Below, piece after piece: positions 50,512-59,194 of a DNA stretch of 64,000 bases (positions are counted from its first letter, which is position 1; each line of letters begins with the position of its first letter). A program made the translations under genes and the position numbers. A model generated the notes under the pieces. The model was not told where the DNA came from. It was given only the letters and a program-made list of their open reading frames with translations, and did no database searches. Source of the DNA: Rhodoluna sp. (GTDB lineage: Bacteria; Actinomycetota; Actinomycetes; Actinomycetales; Microbacteriaceae). Location: assembly GCF_024639375.1 (NCBI RefSeq), contig NZ_JAHEIM010000013.1:1-64000 (forward strand), given 5' to 3'.

Positions 50512-50651
50512 AATTCCCCCGAGCGACTGTTCGTACAAACACGTTTGTGTCCATTTGTGAATATATTTGGAAAATGATTTTGTAAACAAGAGCAATTATC
50601 AAAATGTGGATAACTATTTACCGGAAATTAAACATTCATCAAAATGCCGTT

Positions 50652-51152
50652 ATGAATTTTGAAAATCTGTTTGAAGATCTTGAAGCACAGTTTGCAAATG
50701 CGCACATGTCGAACGCATCGATTTCGAATTTTGATTCAACAAACTTGGTGATTGTGAAAACTGCAAATAGCCTGCAGCGTGAATTAATTGCACCAATAAT
50801 TGCCACGGATTTTGTTGCCGGACTAGACCTGCTGGTGCCAATTTGGCATGTGATGCCATTTCATGCAGTGCGCAACATAAGGTTCGTCCATGAATTAACC
50901 GAAGACTTACCAAAAGTGCGCCAGTTGAACAAAACTCTCGTTGAGTTTTTAGGTGCAACACCCATGCCAAACCCAGCAAAATGGCGGGTTCTAGGCGCTA
51001 TTGAGCACCAACGAGCGGGTCAAATAGTTGGCTTGGTTGGCAATCTAATTTGCCTGGTTGACCCATCCGAAGGTGGCCTTGTAGCCGTGCCCATCCAAAG
51101 CATTCAAGAACTATCGATTGAATCTGTGGATAAGTTAAATGGCGATTTTTGA
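50652..51152 (+). CDS. Protein of unknown function
   Basis: Complete 166 aa ORF from ATG 50652, followed by overlapping SAF gene; no family recognised. Confidence 0.7.
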   Translation: MNFENLFEDLEAQFANAHMSNASISNFDSTNLVIVKTANSLQRELIAPIIATDFVAGLDLLVPIWHVMPFHAVRNIRFVHELTEDLPKVRQLNKTLVEFLGATPMPNPAKWRVLGAIEHQRAGQIVGLVGNLICLVDPSEGGLVAVPIQSIQELSIESVDKLNGDF

Positions 51153-51799
51153 TTCGTCTGCAAAATCAAGGCATGCAAATAACAAGAAAACTTCTTTCAC
51201 CACAGCGCAAGAGATTTCAAAAGCTTTTGCTTGCTACATTTTTGATTTTGGTTTCCATGCTCGCAGTAGTTTTTGTAATTCAAACGAATAACAAAACCGA
51301 AGAATATTTAATTGCTGCTGAAGACTTACCCGCTGGCAGCACGCTAGCAAACTCGCAAGCAAATTTGATTGCGGTGAATCTTGGCTCAAGCAATTCCATG
51401 TACCTTCGTTCGGGCGAGTTGCCAGTGGGTTCATATTTGCTTGGCCCAATTCGCGCAGGGCAGCTCATTCCACGAAGCATGTTGGCAAGTGCTGTAATTG
51501 ATTCTCGAGTTCCAGTCGTAGTCGAGTCTGAGATGGATCTTCCAACAGGGCTAGTGGGTGGAGCATCGGTGGATGTGTGGGTCACCCCGTTAGATGCAGA
51601 GAATAATTTTGGCGAGCCCTTTGGATTAGTACTTGGCGCAGAGGTTGCCAAGGTGCTTGAAAAGAACACTATGTTTGCCGATTCAAAACCTGGAGTCGAG
51701 CTTTGGGTGCCAACCGAAGCAGTGGGGCCTATTTTGCAAGCAAAGGCTTCGGGGGCTTCAATCTCGTTAATCTTGAGACCAACATTTGCCGATGGCTAA
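51149..51799 (+). CDS. SAF-domain (CpaB/RcpC-like) single-TM protein
   Basis: TM then YLIAAEDLPAGSTLANSQANLIAVNLG ... GPIRAGQLIPRSMLASA; internal ATG (MQITRK) possible start. Confidence 0.8.
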   Translation: MIRLQNQGMQITRKLLSPQRKRFQKLLLATFLILVSMLAVVFVIQTNNKTEEYLIAAEDLPAGSTLANSQANLIAVNLGSSNSMYLRSGELPVGSYLLGPIRAGQLIPRSMLASAVIDSRVPVVVESEMDLPTGLVGGASVDVWVTPLDAENNFGEPFGLVLGAEVAKVLEKNTMFADSKPGVELWVPTEAVGPILQAKASGASISLILRPTFADG

Positions 51800-52634
51800 T
51801 GCGCGTTTGATCTCGGTGTGGAGCCCACCCGGTTCAGCAGGGCGCTCAACACTTGCTTTGGCAATCGCTGCTGAAATAGCCGAGGCCGATCATTCGGTCT
51901 TTCTGTTGGATGCCGACGTAGTTTCGCCTTCGCTGGATTTGATGCTGGGCCTAACCGATCACCCAGCCGGAATTGCCGCCGCCTGTCGCTTAGTGAGTGC
52001 CGAGCGTTTTGATCTTGAGCAATTACTTCGGTTGAGCGTCACTTATTCAACGGGAACCAGGAACCTCACCTTGATGACCGGCCTCAGCACGCCATCGCGT
52101 TGGCCTGAACTCACCACCGATCGAGTTGAACAAGTGTTGCTGGTGGCGAGTGCACATTTTGATTTCATTGTTTGTGATCTAGCGAGCCCGCTGGAAGTTG
52201 GGCTGCGACATTTTCAAACCGGTTTGGAGCGAAATGCGCTGACTCGCTGGCTGGCCAGCAGCGCTAACGAATTGATAACTGTTGTGAACGCCGACCCGAT
52301 TGGCGTTCATCGATATCTGGCCCAGCTAGAAAATCTTCAGTCTCTCAAGATCGACGGGCAACAGCACATTTTGGTAAATCGTTTGCGCAACACCGTGCTT
52401 GGCAATTCGGCCAAACAGCAGATCGCCGAGACGCTTTCCCGGTTGGCCCAGGCCTCTGTTTCTGGCTACATTCCAGATGATCCGATAGCTGCCGATTTGG
52501 CCCTGCGCGATTCAATGCCATTGAGTCTGGCGAAGCGCAGTTCCTCGGCGAGGCAGGCCATCGCGCTGTTTGTGCGCAACCAAATTTTGGCTGAGCGCAG
52601 TGACCTTGATAGGCGCGTGGCTAAACTCATTTAG
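51786..52634 (+). CDS. MinD/CpaE-like P-loop NTPase with atypical Walker A
   Basis: LISVWSPPGSAGRSTLALAIAAEIAEADHSVFLLDADVVSPSLDLMLGL; likely start at MANARL (51792). Confidence 0.8.
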   Translation: MPMANARLISVWSPPGSAGRSTLALAIAAEIAEADHSVFLLDADVVSPSLDLMLGLTDHPAGIAAACRLVSAERFDLEQLLRLSVTYSTGTRNLTLMTGLSTPSRWPELTTDRVEQVLLVASAHFDFIVCDLASPLEVGLRHFQTGLERNALTRWLASSANELITVVNADPIGVHRYLAQLENLQSLKIDGQQHILVNRLRNTVLGNSAKQQIAETLSRLAQASVSGYIPDDPIAADLALRDSMPLSLAKRSSSARQAIALFVRNQILAERSDLDRRVAKLI

Positions 52635-54104
52635 GTGTCAACACTCAGTGAGCTAATCAGAAGCAAAGGTCGGGCGGTCAGCGCCGACATTGAGTGGCTG
52701 CACCTTCTAATTAGCGATTGGCAATTGGTTGCCGACCTAGTGTTCGCCGACTTAGTGCTTTGGGTGCCAACCAAAGAAGGTGGTTTTGTTGCCGGCGGCC
52801 ACGCCCGCCCATCAAGTGCAGCCACAATCTTCTACCGCGACATCTTTGGCGAAGAAATTCGCAAAGAATGGCTTGCCCCGGTACACGAAGCTTTCACCAC
52901 CGGCAAGGCCGTTGATGTAAATGTGCAAAGTTCCGATGGAATCAAAACTCGGCTCAGCGCTATTCCGGTGCGTCGTCGATTGTCGACCAAGTCGGATGAG
53001 GCCACCGAACATCCAATTGCGGTCATAACTCGGCACACCAACCTATCCGAAGCAAAAGCACCAAACCGTTTGCAACTTAACTACCTTGGCTGCGGAAACG
53101 ACTTGCTGGCTATGGTTGCCGATGGCGCCTACCCAGATTTCAGCAACCCAACCGGCCCACGTCGCGGTGCACCGCGTGCCAACGACGGATTGTTGCGACT
53201 CGATGTCGATGGCAATGTCACCTTTGCGAGCCCCAACGGGTTGTCGGCGTTTAACCGCCTTGGCATTTTGGGTGAGCTCGAGGGCAAGTCGCTGGCAACA
53301 GCCGCAACCCCGGTGCTTAAGGGTCGAAACGTTGATGAGTCGCTGCCACTGGTGCTGACCGGCCGCGCACCTTGGCGAACCGACATGGAGTCACGCAACG
53401 TGACGCTGACTGTGCGAGCGATTCCACTCAAGTCACACGATGAACGAATCGGTGCGATCGTGCTGTGCCGTGACGTGACTGAGTTGCGCCGACAAGAGCG
53501 TGAGCTAATCACTAAGGATGCGACCATCCGCGAGATTCACCACCGAGTGAAAAACAATTTGCAAACAGTGGCAAGTTTGTTGCGCATGCAGGCACGTCGT
53601 TCAAAGAGCGAAGAAGTTAAAGAAAACCTTGACCAAGCGATGCGTCGCGTTTCGGCAATTGCGTTGGTGCACGACACCCTTTCTGAGGGGCTGGCTCAGG
53701 ATGTTAACTTCGATGAGGTCTTCGACCGAATTTTGATGTTGGCTGCCGAGGTTGCCTCAAGCATGAACACCTCGATCAAGACTTTGATGGATGGCCGGTT
53801 TGGTCAGCTGCGAAGTGAGATTGCAACACCATTGGCGGTGGCGCTAACCGAGATTATTACCAATGCGGTGGAACACGGATTGGCAGATCGCAGCGGTGTG
53901 GTTGCCGTCAACGCCGAGCGCAAGCAAAAGCAACTTTTGATCACCGTCTCGGATAACGGCAAGGGTTTGCCCGATGGCCAAGTTGGCAGCGGTCTTGGCA
54001 CGCAAATTATTCGCACCCTGATTGAGGGTGAGCTTCGCGGATCGATTCACTGGTCGTCACCGCACGAGGGTGGCGCAAGAGTTGCCATTTCAATACCTCT
54101 GTAA
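52635..54104 (+). CDS. pdtaS: PdtaS-like sensor histidine kinase (GAF, PAS, HisKA_2, HATPase)
   Basis: IREIHHRVKNNLQTVASLLRMQARR; VSDNGKGLPDGQVGSGLGTQII; adjacent to whiB1-like gene; GTG start. Confidence 0.93.
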   Translation: MSTLSELIRSKGRAVSADIEWLHLLISDWQLVADLVFADLVLWVPTKEGGFVAGGHARPSSAATIFYRDIFGEEIRKEWLAPVHEAFTTGKAVDVNVQSSDGIKTRLSAIPVRRRLSTKSDEATEHPIAVITRHTNLSEAKAPNRLQLNYLGCGNDLLAMVADGAYPDFSNPTGPRRGAPRANDGLLRLDVDGNVTFASPNGLSAFNRLGILGELEGKSLATAATPVLKGRNVDESLPLVLTGRAPWRTDMESRNVTLTVRAIPLKSHDERIGAIVLCRDVTELRRQERELITKDATIREIHHRVKNNLQTVASLLRMQARRSKSEEVKENLDQAMRRVSAIALVHDTLSEGLAQDVNFDEVFDRILMLAAEVASSMNTSIKTLMDGRFGQLRSEIATPLAVALTEIITNAVEHGLADRSGVVAVNAERKQKQLLITVSDNGKGLPDGQVGSGLGTQIIRTLIEGELRGSIHWSSPHEGGARVAISIPL

Positions 54105-54116
54105 GTTTGAGCACAA

Positions 54117-54146
54117 AAAAGACCCGTCCGAATGGACGGGTCTTTT
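54117..54146. terminator. Rho-independent terminator after pdtaS-like gene (probably bidirectional)
   Basis: 13-bp stem AAAAGACCCGTCC-GAAT-GGACGGGTCTTTT. Confidence 0.92.
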
Positions 54147-54179
54147 GATGTTTTTAGAGGCTTGGTTTAGCCGGCAGGT

Positions 54180-54434
54180 TTAGCCAGCACGGCGTGCACG
54201 AGCGTACTTGCGCTTTAGTGACTTGCGCTCGTCTTCGCTTAGGCCGCCCCAAACGCCAGTGTCTTGGTTTTCTTTGATTGCATATTCAAGGCACTGAGTT
54301 GCCACACCACATTCGCGACAAACTGCTTTAGCTTGATCAATTTGGTCTACTGCAGGGCCTGTGTTTCCTACCGGAAAGAAAAGTTCTGGGTCTTCGGTTA
54401 GGCAACGAGATTGGTTCAGCCACTGCATGTCCAT
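54180..54434 (-). CDS. whiB1: WhiB-family regulator (WhiB1-like)
   Basis: SRCLTEDPELFFPVGNTGPAVDQIDQAKAVCRECGVATQCLEYAIKENQDTGVWGGLSEDERKSLKRK. Confidence 0.95.
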   Translation of the reverse strand: MDMQWLNQSRCLTEDPELFFPVGNTGPAVDQIDQAKAVCRECGVATQCLEYAIKENQDTGVWGGLSEDERKSLKRKYARARRAG

Positions 54435-54599
54435 ATGGAGCTATTCCTTTGTATTGGGTGTTACTTCGGCACAAAGCCGAACGGAGATTGTTGGAATTAA
54501 TCGAAGTTGTCATACGCTTGAACAGCGATTTCAGTCGAATTTTCCTTTGAAAATCGTTTCACACCCAGCCCCGTTTGGCAATACCCAATTTGAGGAACT

Positions 54600-55004
54600 A
54601 TGAGCAAACAAAAGGCCGAAAAGCCAGTCAGCCTGCGCTTGGTAGCGGCCCTCGTGGGGCTAGAAGGCCTGTTTGTGTTGGGTTTGGCTGGCAGCATGCT
54701 GGTGGGCCTGCTAACCGGTGAGGCACGCAGTGTGGTCACCTTGATTGCACTTGTTGTTCTGGTGGCAGCAGCCGGTGCCTGGGTTATCTCAGTGGCCTTG
54801 GCGCTATCCAAAGGAAAGCGCTGGGCTCGCAGCGGGGCACTGTTTTGGCAGTTGGTTCAATTGGCTGTGGCAACGGGCAGTTTTACCGGCCAGTTTGGAA
54901 ATGCTGCAATCGGCTGGGCGCTGATTTTGCCGAGTGCATTGGTTTTGGTGCTGCTTTTTCAAAAGTCCACAATCGCAGCCACGATGGAAAAGACCGAAGA
55001 CTAG
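54600..55004 (+). CDS. Small integral membrane protein, unknown function
   Basis: 134 aa with four hydrophobic segments and GAGG ribosome-binding site. Confidence 0.75.
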   Translation: MSKQKAEKPVSLRLVAALVGLEGLFVLGLAGSMLVGLLTGEARSVVTLIALVVLVAAAGAWVISVALALSKGKRWARSGALFWQLVQLAVATGSFTGQFGNAAIGWALILPSALVLVLLFQKSTIAATMEKTED

Positions 55005-55019
55005 CTAAATGATCGGGCT

Positions 55020-55493
55020 TTAGATGCCCAGAATGCCGCGAAGCTTGGCTACGTGGCCGGTGGCCTTCACGTTGTAAAGCGCGTGGGCGATCTTGCCCTT
55101 TTCGTCGATCACAAAAGTTGATCGAATCACACCTTCATACTCGCGGCCATACATCGACTTCATGCCATAGGCGCTGTATGCCTCGTGCACGGCAAGCTCT
55201 GGGTCGCTTAGTAGCGGAAAGTTGAGGCCTTGGGCAGCCTTGAACTTGGCAAGCTTTTCTGGGGCATCTGGTGAAACACCAAGCACAACATAGCCAGCCT
55301 TCTTAAATGGGTTGAGGCTGTCGTTGAAGTCGCAGGCCTCTTTGGTGCAACCAGGGGTTGCTGCGGCAGGGTAGAAATAGAGCACAACTTTGGTGCCCTT
55401 GAAGTCGGCAAGCGAAACCTTGTTGCCGTCTTGGTCAAGAATCTTGAAACTTGGGGCTTTCGAGCCCTCTTCTAGCTTTTCAACTGCGCTCAT
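55020..55493 (-). CDS. bcp: Thioredoxin-dependent peroxiredoxin (BCP/PrxQ)
   Basis: VVLYFYPAAATPGCTKEACDFNDSL two-Cys motif. Confidence 0.95.
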   Translation of the reverse strand: MSAVEKLEEGSKAPSFKILDQDGNKVSLADFKGTKVVLYFYPAAATPGCTKEACDFNDSLNPFKKAGYVVLGVSPDAPEKLAKFKAAQGLNFPLLSDPELAVHEAYSAYGMKSMYGREYEGVIRSTFVIDEKGKIAHALYNVKATGHVAKLRGILGI

Positions 55494-55554
55494 ACGCTCG
55501 ATTCTAGGCGTTGTTGTGGTAATGTTTTGTCTCGTTGCGCTTATTGCGAAACAC

Positions 55555-55627
55555 GCACCTCTAGCTCAATCGGCAGAGCAACTGACTCTTAATCAGTGGG
55601 TTCCGGGTTCAAGTCCCGGGGGGTGCA
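55555..55627 (+). tRNA. tRNA-Lys (anticodon CTT)
   Basis: Cloverleaf: acceptor GCACCTC/GGGGTGC, D stem GCTC/GAGC, anticodon stem ACTGA/TCAGT with loop CTCTTAA, T arm CCGGG-TTCAAGT-CCCGG; CCA not encoded. Confidence 0.97.
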
Positions 55628-55634
55628 CAAACTG

Positions 55635-55657
55635 ACTCGCCAATAGGCGAGTTTTTT
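55635..55657 (+). terminator. Terminator downstream of tRNA-Lys
   Basis: ACTCGCC-AATA-GGCGAGT followed by T tract. Confidence 0.88.
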
Positions 55658-56777
55658 ATTTAAAGCCTTCAAATGCTCTGCTAAGCGCGCCAACTGCGTT
55701 CTGTAGGTCTTCGGCCGAGGTGTCGTGCGCAAAGCTAAAGCGAACAGCGGTTTGGGCAAGCTCTGCGTCGATGCCGATGGCAGTCAATACGTGTGAAGGT
55801 TCATCGCTACCAGCCGCGCATGCCGACCCGCTGCTAACGATTACTCCGCGGCGCTCGAGCTCTAGCAGAAGTGCCTCGCCGCTCACACCGTCAAAACAAA
55901 ACGATGCGATGTTTGGCAAACGGTTGGTTGGGTGCCCGGTCAATATTGCGTTCGGTGTTGCCTGCAAAACACTTCGGATGAAGTCATCGCGAAGTTTTGC
56001 AACGCGTTCGGCTGCGGCGGCCGCTGGTGTTAAAAGTTCTAGCGCTGTGGCCAGTGCAACCGCCCAGGCCACGTTTTCGGTGCCCGATCGCAAACCGCTC
56101 TCTTGGCCGCCACCGTGAATCAGCGGTTCAGCTGCGGTGCGACCCTTCAAAAACAAAGCGCCACTGCCTTTGGGTGCACCAAACTTGTGGCCCGAAATAC
56201 TCAAGGCATCAACGCCAAGTTCGGCAACATTCTGGTCAACCCAGCCAACGGCCTGCACCGCATCCGTGTGAAAAAGGGCACCGCGAGCGTGAGCAATTGC
56301 GCAAAGTTGGGCAATCGGGTGCAACGTGCCAATTTCGTTATTGGCAACCATCAACGTGACCAAAGTTGTTTCGTCGCGCAGTGCTGCTTCAAGACCGCTC
56401 ACCTGACCAAACTCATCGAGCGGCAACCAGGTGATTTCAAAACCGTGCACGCGTTGAAGGTAATCGAGCGATTGCAATACGGCTTCGTGTTCGGTGCGAG
56501 CGCTCACGATGTGTTTGCCGCGAGGCATAGCTAATGCCAAGCCCACGATGCCAAGGTTGTCGCTCTCGGTGCCACCGGAAGTGAAAATAATTTCACTCGC
56601 CTTGGCGTTGAAGAACTTGGCAACTCGTGCGCGTGCATCGGCAAGCGCATCTTTGGCGCGAAACCCAAGCTCGTGTTGGCTCGATGGGTTTCCAAACTCA
56701 GAAGTCAACCATGGCCACGCAGCCTGCAGAGCCTCGGGTTTAACCGGGGTAGTGGCTGCGTTGTCGAGATAGATCAT
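55656..56777 (-). CDS. Cysteine desulfurase (NifS/IscS family)
   Basis: IYLDNAATTPVKPEAL; SISGHKFGAPKGSGALF PLP lysine; SSGSACAAGSDEPSHVL active-site Cys. Confidence 0.95.
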   Translation of the reverse strand: MIYLDNAATTPVKPEALQAAWPWLTSEFGNPSSQHELGFRAKDALADARARVAKFFNAKASEIIFTSGGTESDNLGIVGLALAMPRGKHIVSARTEHEAVLQSLDYLQRVHGFEITWLPLDEFGQVSGLEAALRDETTLVTLMVANNEIGTLHPIAQLCAIAHARGALFHTDAVQAVGWVDQNVAELGVDALSISGHKFGAPKGSGALFLKGRTAAEPLIHGGGQESGLRSGTENVAWAVALATALELLTPAAAAAERVAKLRDDFIRSVLQATPNAILTGHPTNRLPNIASFCFDGVSGEALLLELERRGVIVSSGSACAAGSDEPSHVLTAIGIDAELAQTAVRFSFAHDTSAEDLQNAVGALSRAFEGFK

Positions 56778-57628
56778 TAGTTGATCTTTACGTCGAGCCC
56801 GAGGTCGAGGGCGCGTGCACTGTGAGTCAACGCGCCAACTGAAATCACATCTACGCCAGTTGCTGCGATTGCCGCAACGGTATTCAAATTAACCCCTCCG
56901 GATGCCTCAACCACGGCCTTGCCACCAATCAATGCAACACCTTCGCGCAGTTCAACCAAAGTGAAATTGTCGAGCATGATGATGTCGACATTTGCTGCAA
57001 GCACCGGCGCAATCTGGTCGATTCGATCGACTTCAACTTCAAACTTGATGTTCGGCGAGATTTCGCTGCGAACACGCTTTAGCTCGGTGGTCAGGTCTTT
57101 GCCGCCGCGAGTAAGAACCGCGAGGTGGTTGTCTTTGGCAAGCACCTGATCGCTGAGCGAGTAGCGGTGATTGTGACCGCCACCGCAAACCACTGCGTGA
57201 CGCTCAAACGGGCGCAGGCCGGGGGTGGTTTTGCGAGTGTCGAGAATCTTTGCATTTGTGCCCGCAACGGCTTCCACGTACTGCGCTGTCAATGAAGCTA
57301 TTCCACACATGCGCTGAGTGAAGTTCAAACCAATGCGTTCGGCAGTAAGCACTGCTCGGGCATTGCCACTCACCACAGCGAGCAATTGGCCGGCCACGAA
57401 TTTTTCACCATCTGCAATTTTCAATTCCACCGATGTTGAAGCGTCAGTGATTTTGAATGCTGCTATAAAAACTTCGCCACCACTAAACACTCCAGGCTCG
57501 CGTGCCACCAACTCGGCAGTCGCAGTCGCATCCGCGGGAATTAAGTGTTGTGAGGTGATGTCACCGGTTGGTGCGTCTTCATGTAAAGCTCGCGAAACGG
57601 CTTCATTGATGATCTCAGTGGTCAGCAT
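56777..57628 (-). CDS. nadC: Nicotinate-nucleotide pyrophosphorylase (carboxylating)
   Basis: LHEDAPTGDITSQHLIP; LDTRKTTPGLRPFERHAVVCGGGHNHRYSLSD; EASGGVNLNTVAAIAATGVDVISVGALTHSA. Confidence 0.97.
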   Translation of the reverse strand: MLTTEIINEAVSRALHEDAPTGDITSQHLIPADATATAELVAREPGVFSGGEVFIAAFKITDASTSVELKIADGEKFVAGQLLAVVSGNARAVLTAERIGLNFTQRMCGIASLTAQYVEAVAGTNAKILDTRKTTPGLRPFERHAVVCGGGHNHRYSLSDQVLAKDNHLAVLTRGGKDLTTELKRVRSEISPNIKFEVEVDRIDQIAPVLAANVDIIMLDNFTLVELREGVALIGGKAVVEASGGVNLNTVAAIAATGVDVISVGALTHSARALDLGLDVKIN

Positions 57629-59171
57629 TAGCGGCCTTTCTCGAAACTGTGATTGGCTTTGCCATGTTCGGCTGCGTCGTTGGGTAATCCAGTCGGTAGT
57701 GGCCACCACGAGATTCGATGCGTGCCAATGCCGCTTCGGTCACTGCGGTTGCCAACAGCAGCAGGTTTGCGTCTTCCCAGTCCGGAAATAGGCGGTGGCC
57801 TTCGGCGGCAGGTCGCCAACTGTTAAGTCGCTCACGAGTAGCCAGCAAATCTTTGCGGGTTCGGGCTAAACCAACGTTGTCCCACATCAAAGTTTGCAGT
57901 TCAACTCGGTCAACCACCTCGGTGGTGTCTAGTGGGCGAGTGGCTGGGTCATCTATTTCAAGTTCGGCCAAGCGACCGCTATCGTGCCAACGGGTTTCGG
58001 GAGCGTTTGAAGGCCATGGCTTGCCCAAAACTTCAACCGCACGGTGAGAAAACACAATTGATTCAAGTAGCGAGTTGCTGGCCAAACGGTTTGCTCCGTG
58101 TGCGCCGTTGCAAGCCACCTCGCCAACGGCATACAAACCTGGGATGCTGGTGCGCCCATAGGTATCAGTGGCGACACCGCCCATCCAGTAGTGCGCTGCC
58201 GGGGTCACTGGAATTGGGGTCTTGGCTAGGTCGAGACCATATGCCTTGCAAGTTTTGGTGATGCTTGGGAATCGTTTTTCAAGGAACTCTGCGCCAAGTG
58301 CGGTGGCGTCTAGCAATACTGGTTCGCCACCCTGCAACATCATTTCGGCTTGGATGCCTCGCGCAACAATATCGCGAGGAGCAAGCTCGGCGAGCGGGTG
58401 CAGTTTTTGCATGAAGCGCTCACCCCTGTTGTTGATCAAATTGGCGCCCTCACCGCGAACTGCTTCAGAAATCAAAAAGCTGCCCGGCACGGCAAGTGCG
58501 GTTGGGTGAAATTGGTAAAACTCAAGGTCAATTAGTTCAGCGCCCGCGCGCAATGCAACTGCGAGGCCATCACCGGTGGTGACACTTGGGTTGGTGGTGT
58601 GGCGATAGAGCTGCCCCGCGCCACCACTCGCCAAAATCACTGCATCAGCTTCAACAAAGTGCTTGCCGCTTGCGTCAAGCAAATGCACCCCGGTGACCAC
58701 ACCGCTTTGAATTTCAAGATCAACCACAAAAGTGTGCTCGTGAATGTGGGTTGCAGTTTTGCGAACTGTTTCTACCAATGCGTTGCTTACCTCTGCGCCG
58801 GTAGTGTCGCCGCCAGCGTGCAAAATGCGTGCGTGTGAGTGCGCCGCCTCTAGACCAAGTGCAAAATCTGAACCAGCTTTGTCGAAGTCAACACCGAACT
58901 GAATCAAATCGTTAATACGGTTTGGGCCTTCGATGCACAGTGCTTCAACTGCAGGCTCGAAGCAATAATTTGCACCGGCCGAAAGGGTGTCGGCTATGTG
59001 CTCAGCAACGGTGTCGTTCTTTGAAGTCACTGCAGCAATGCCACCCTGCGCGTAGTGGGTGTTGCTTTCGGCAAGGTTCGATTTAGTCACAAGCACAACA
59101 TCGTGATTGCGGCTGGCTTCAACCGCTGCGACTAATCCGGCGATACCACTGCCGATTACAACAATTTTCAT
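57615..59171 (-). CDS. nadB: L-aspartate oxidase
   Basis: VVIGSGIAGLVAAVEASRNHDVVLVTK; HYAQGGIAAV; FYQFHPTAL; GANRLASNSLLESIVF. Confidence 0.96.
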   Translation of the reverse strand: MKIVVIGSGIAGLVAAVEASRNHDVVLVTKSNLAESNTHYAQGGIAAVTSKNDTVAEHIADTLSAGANYCFEPAVEALCIEGPNRINDLIQFGVDFDKAGSDFALGLEAAHSHARILHAGGDTTGAEVSNALVETVRKTATHIHEHTFVVDLEIQSGVVTGVHLLDASGKHFVEADAVILASGGAGQLYRHTTNPSVTTGDGLAVALRAGAELIDLEFYQFHPTALAVPGSFLISEAVRGEGANLINNRGERFMQKLHPLAELAPRDIVARGIQAEMMLQGGEPVLLDATALGAEFLEKRFPSITKTCKAYGLDLAKTPIPVTPAAHYWMGGVATDTYGRTSIPGLYAVGEVACNGAHGANRLASNSLLESIVFSHRAVEVLGKPWPSNAPETRWHDSGRLAELEIDDPATRPLDTTEVVDRVELQTLMWDNVGLARTRKDLLATRERLNSWRPAAEGHRLFPDWEDANLLLLATAVTEAALARIESRGGHYRLDYPTTQPNMAKPITVSRKAANADH

Positions 59172-59194
59172 TTGTTCCTAAATGTGATTTCGAA

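Noticed and set aside
55555-55627. tRNA-Lys considered as an integration site for a mobile element
   Set aside because: No integrase, no repeated tRNA 3' end seen nearby, and housekeeping genes on both sides.
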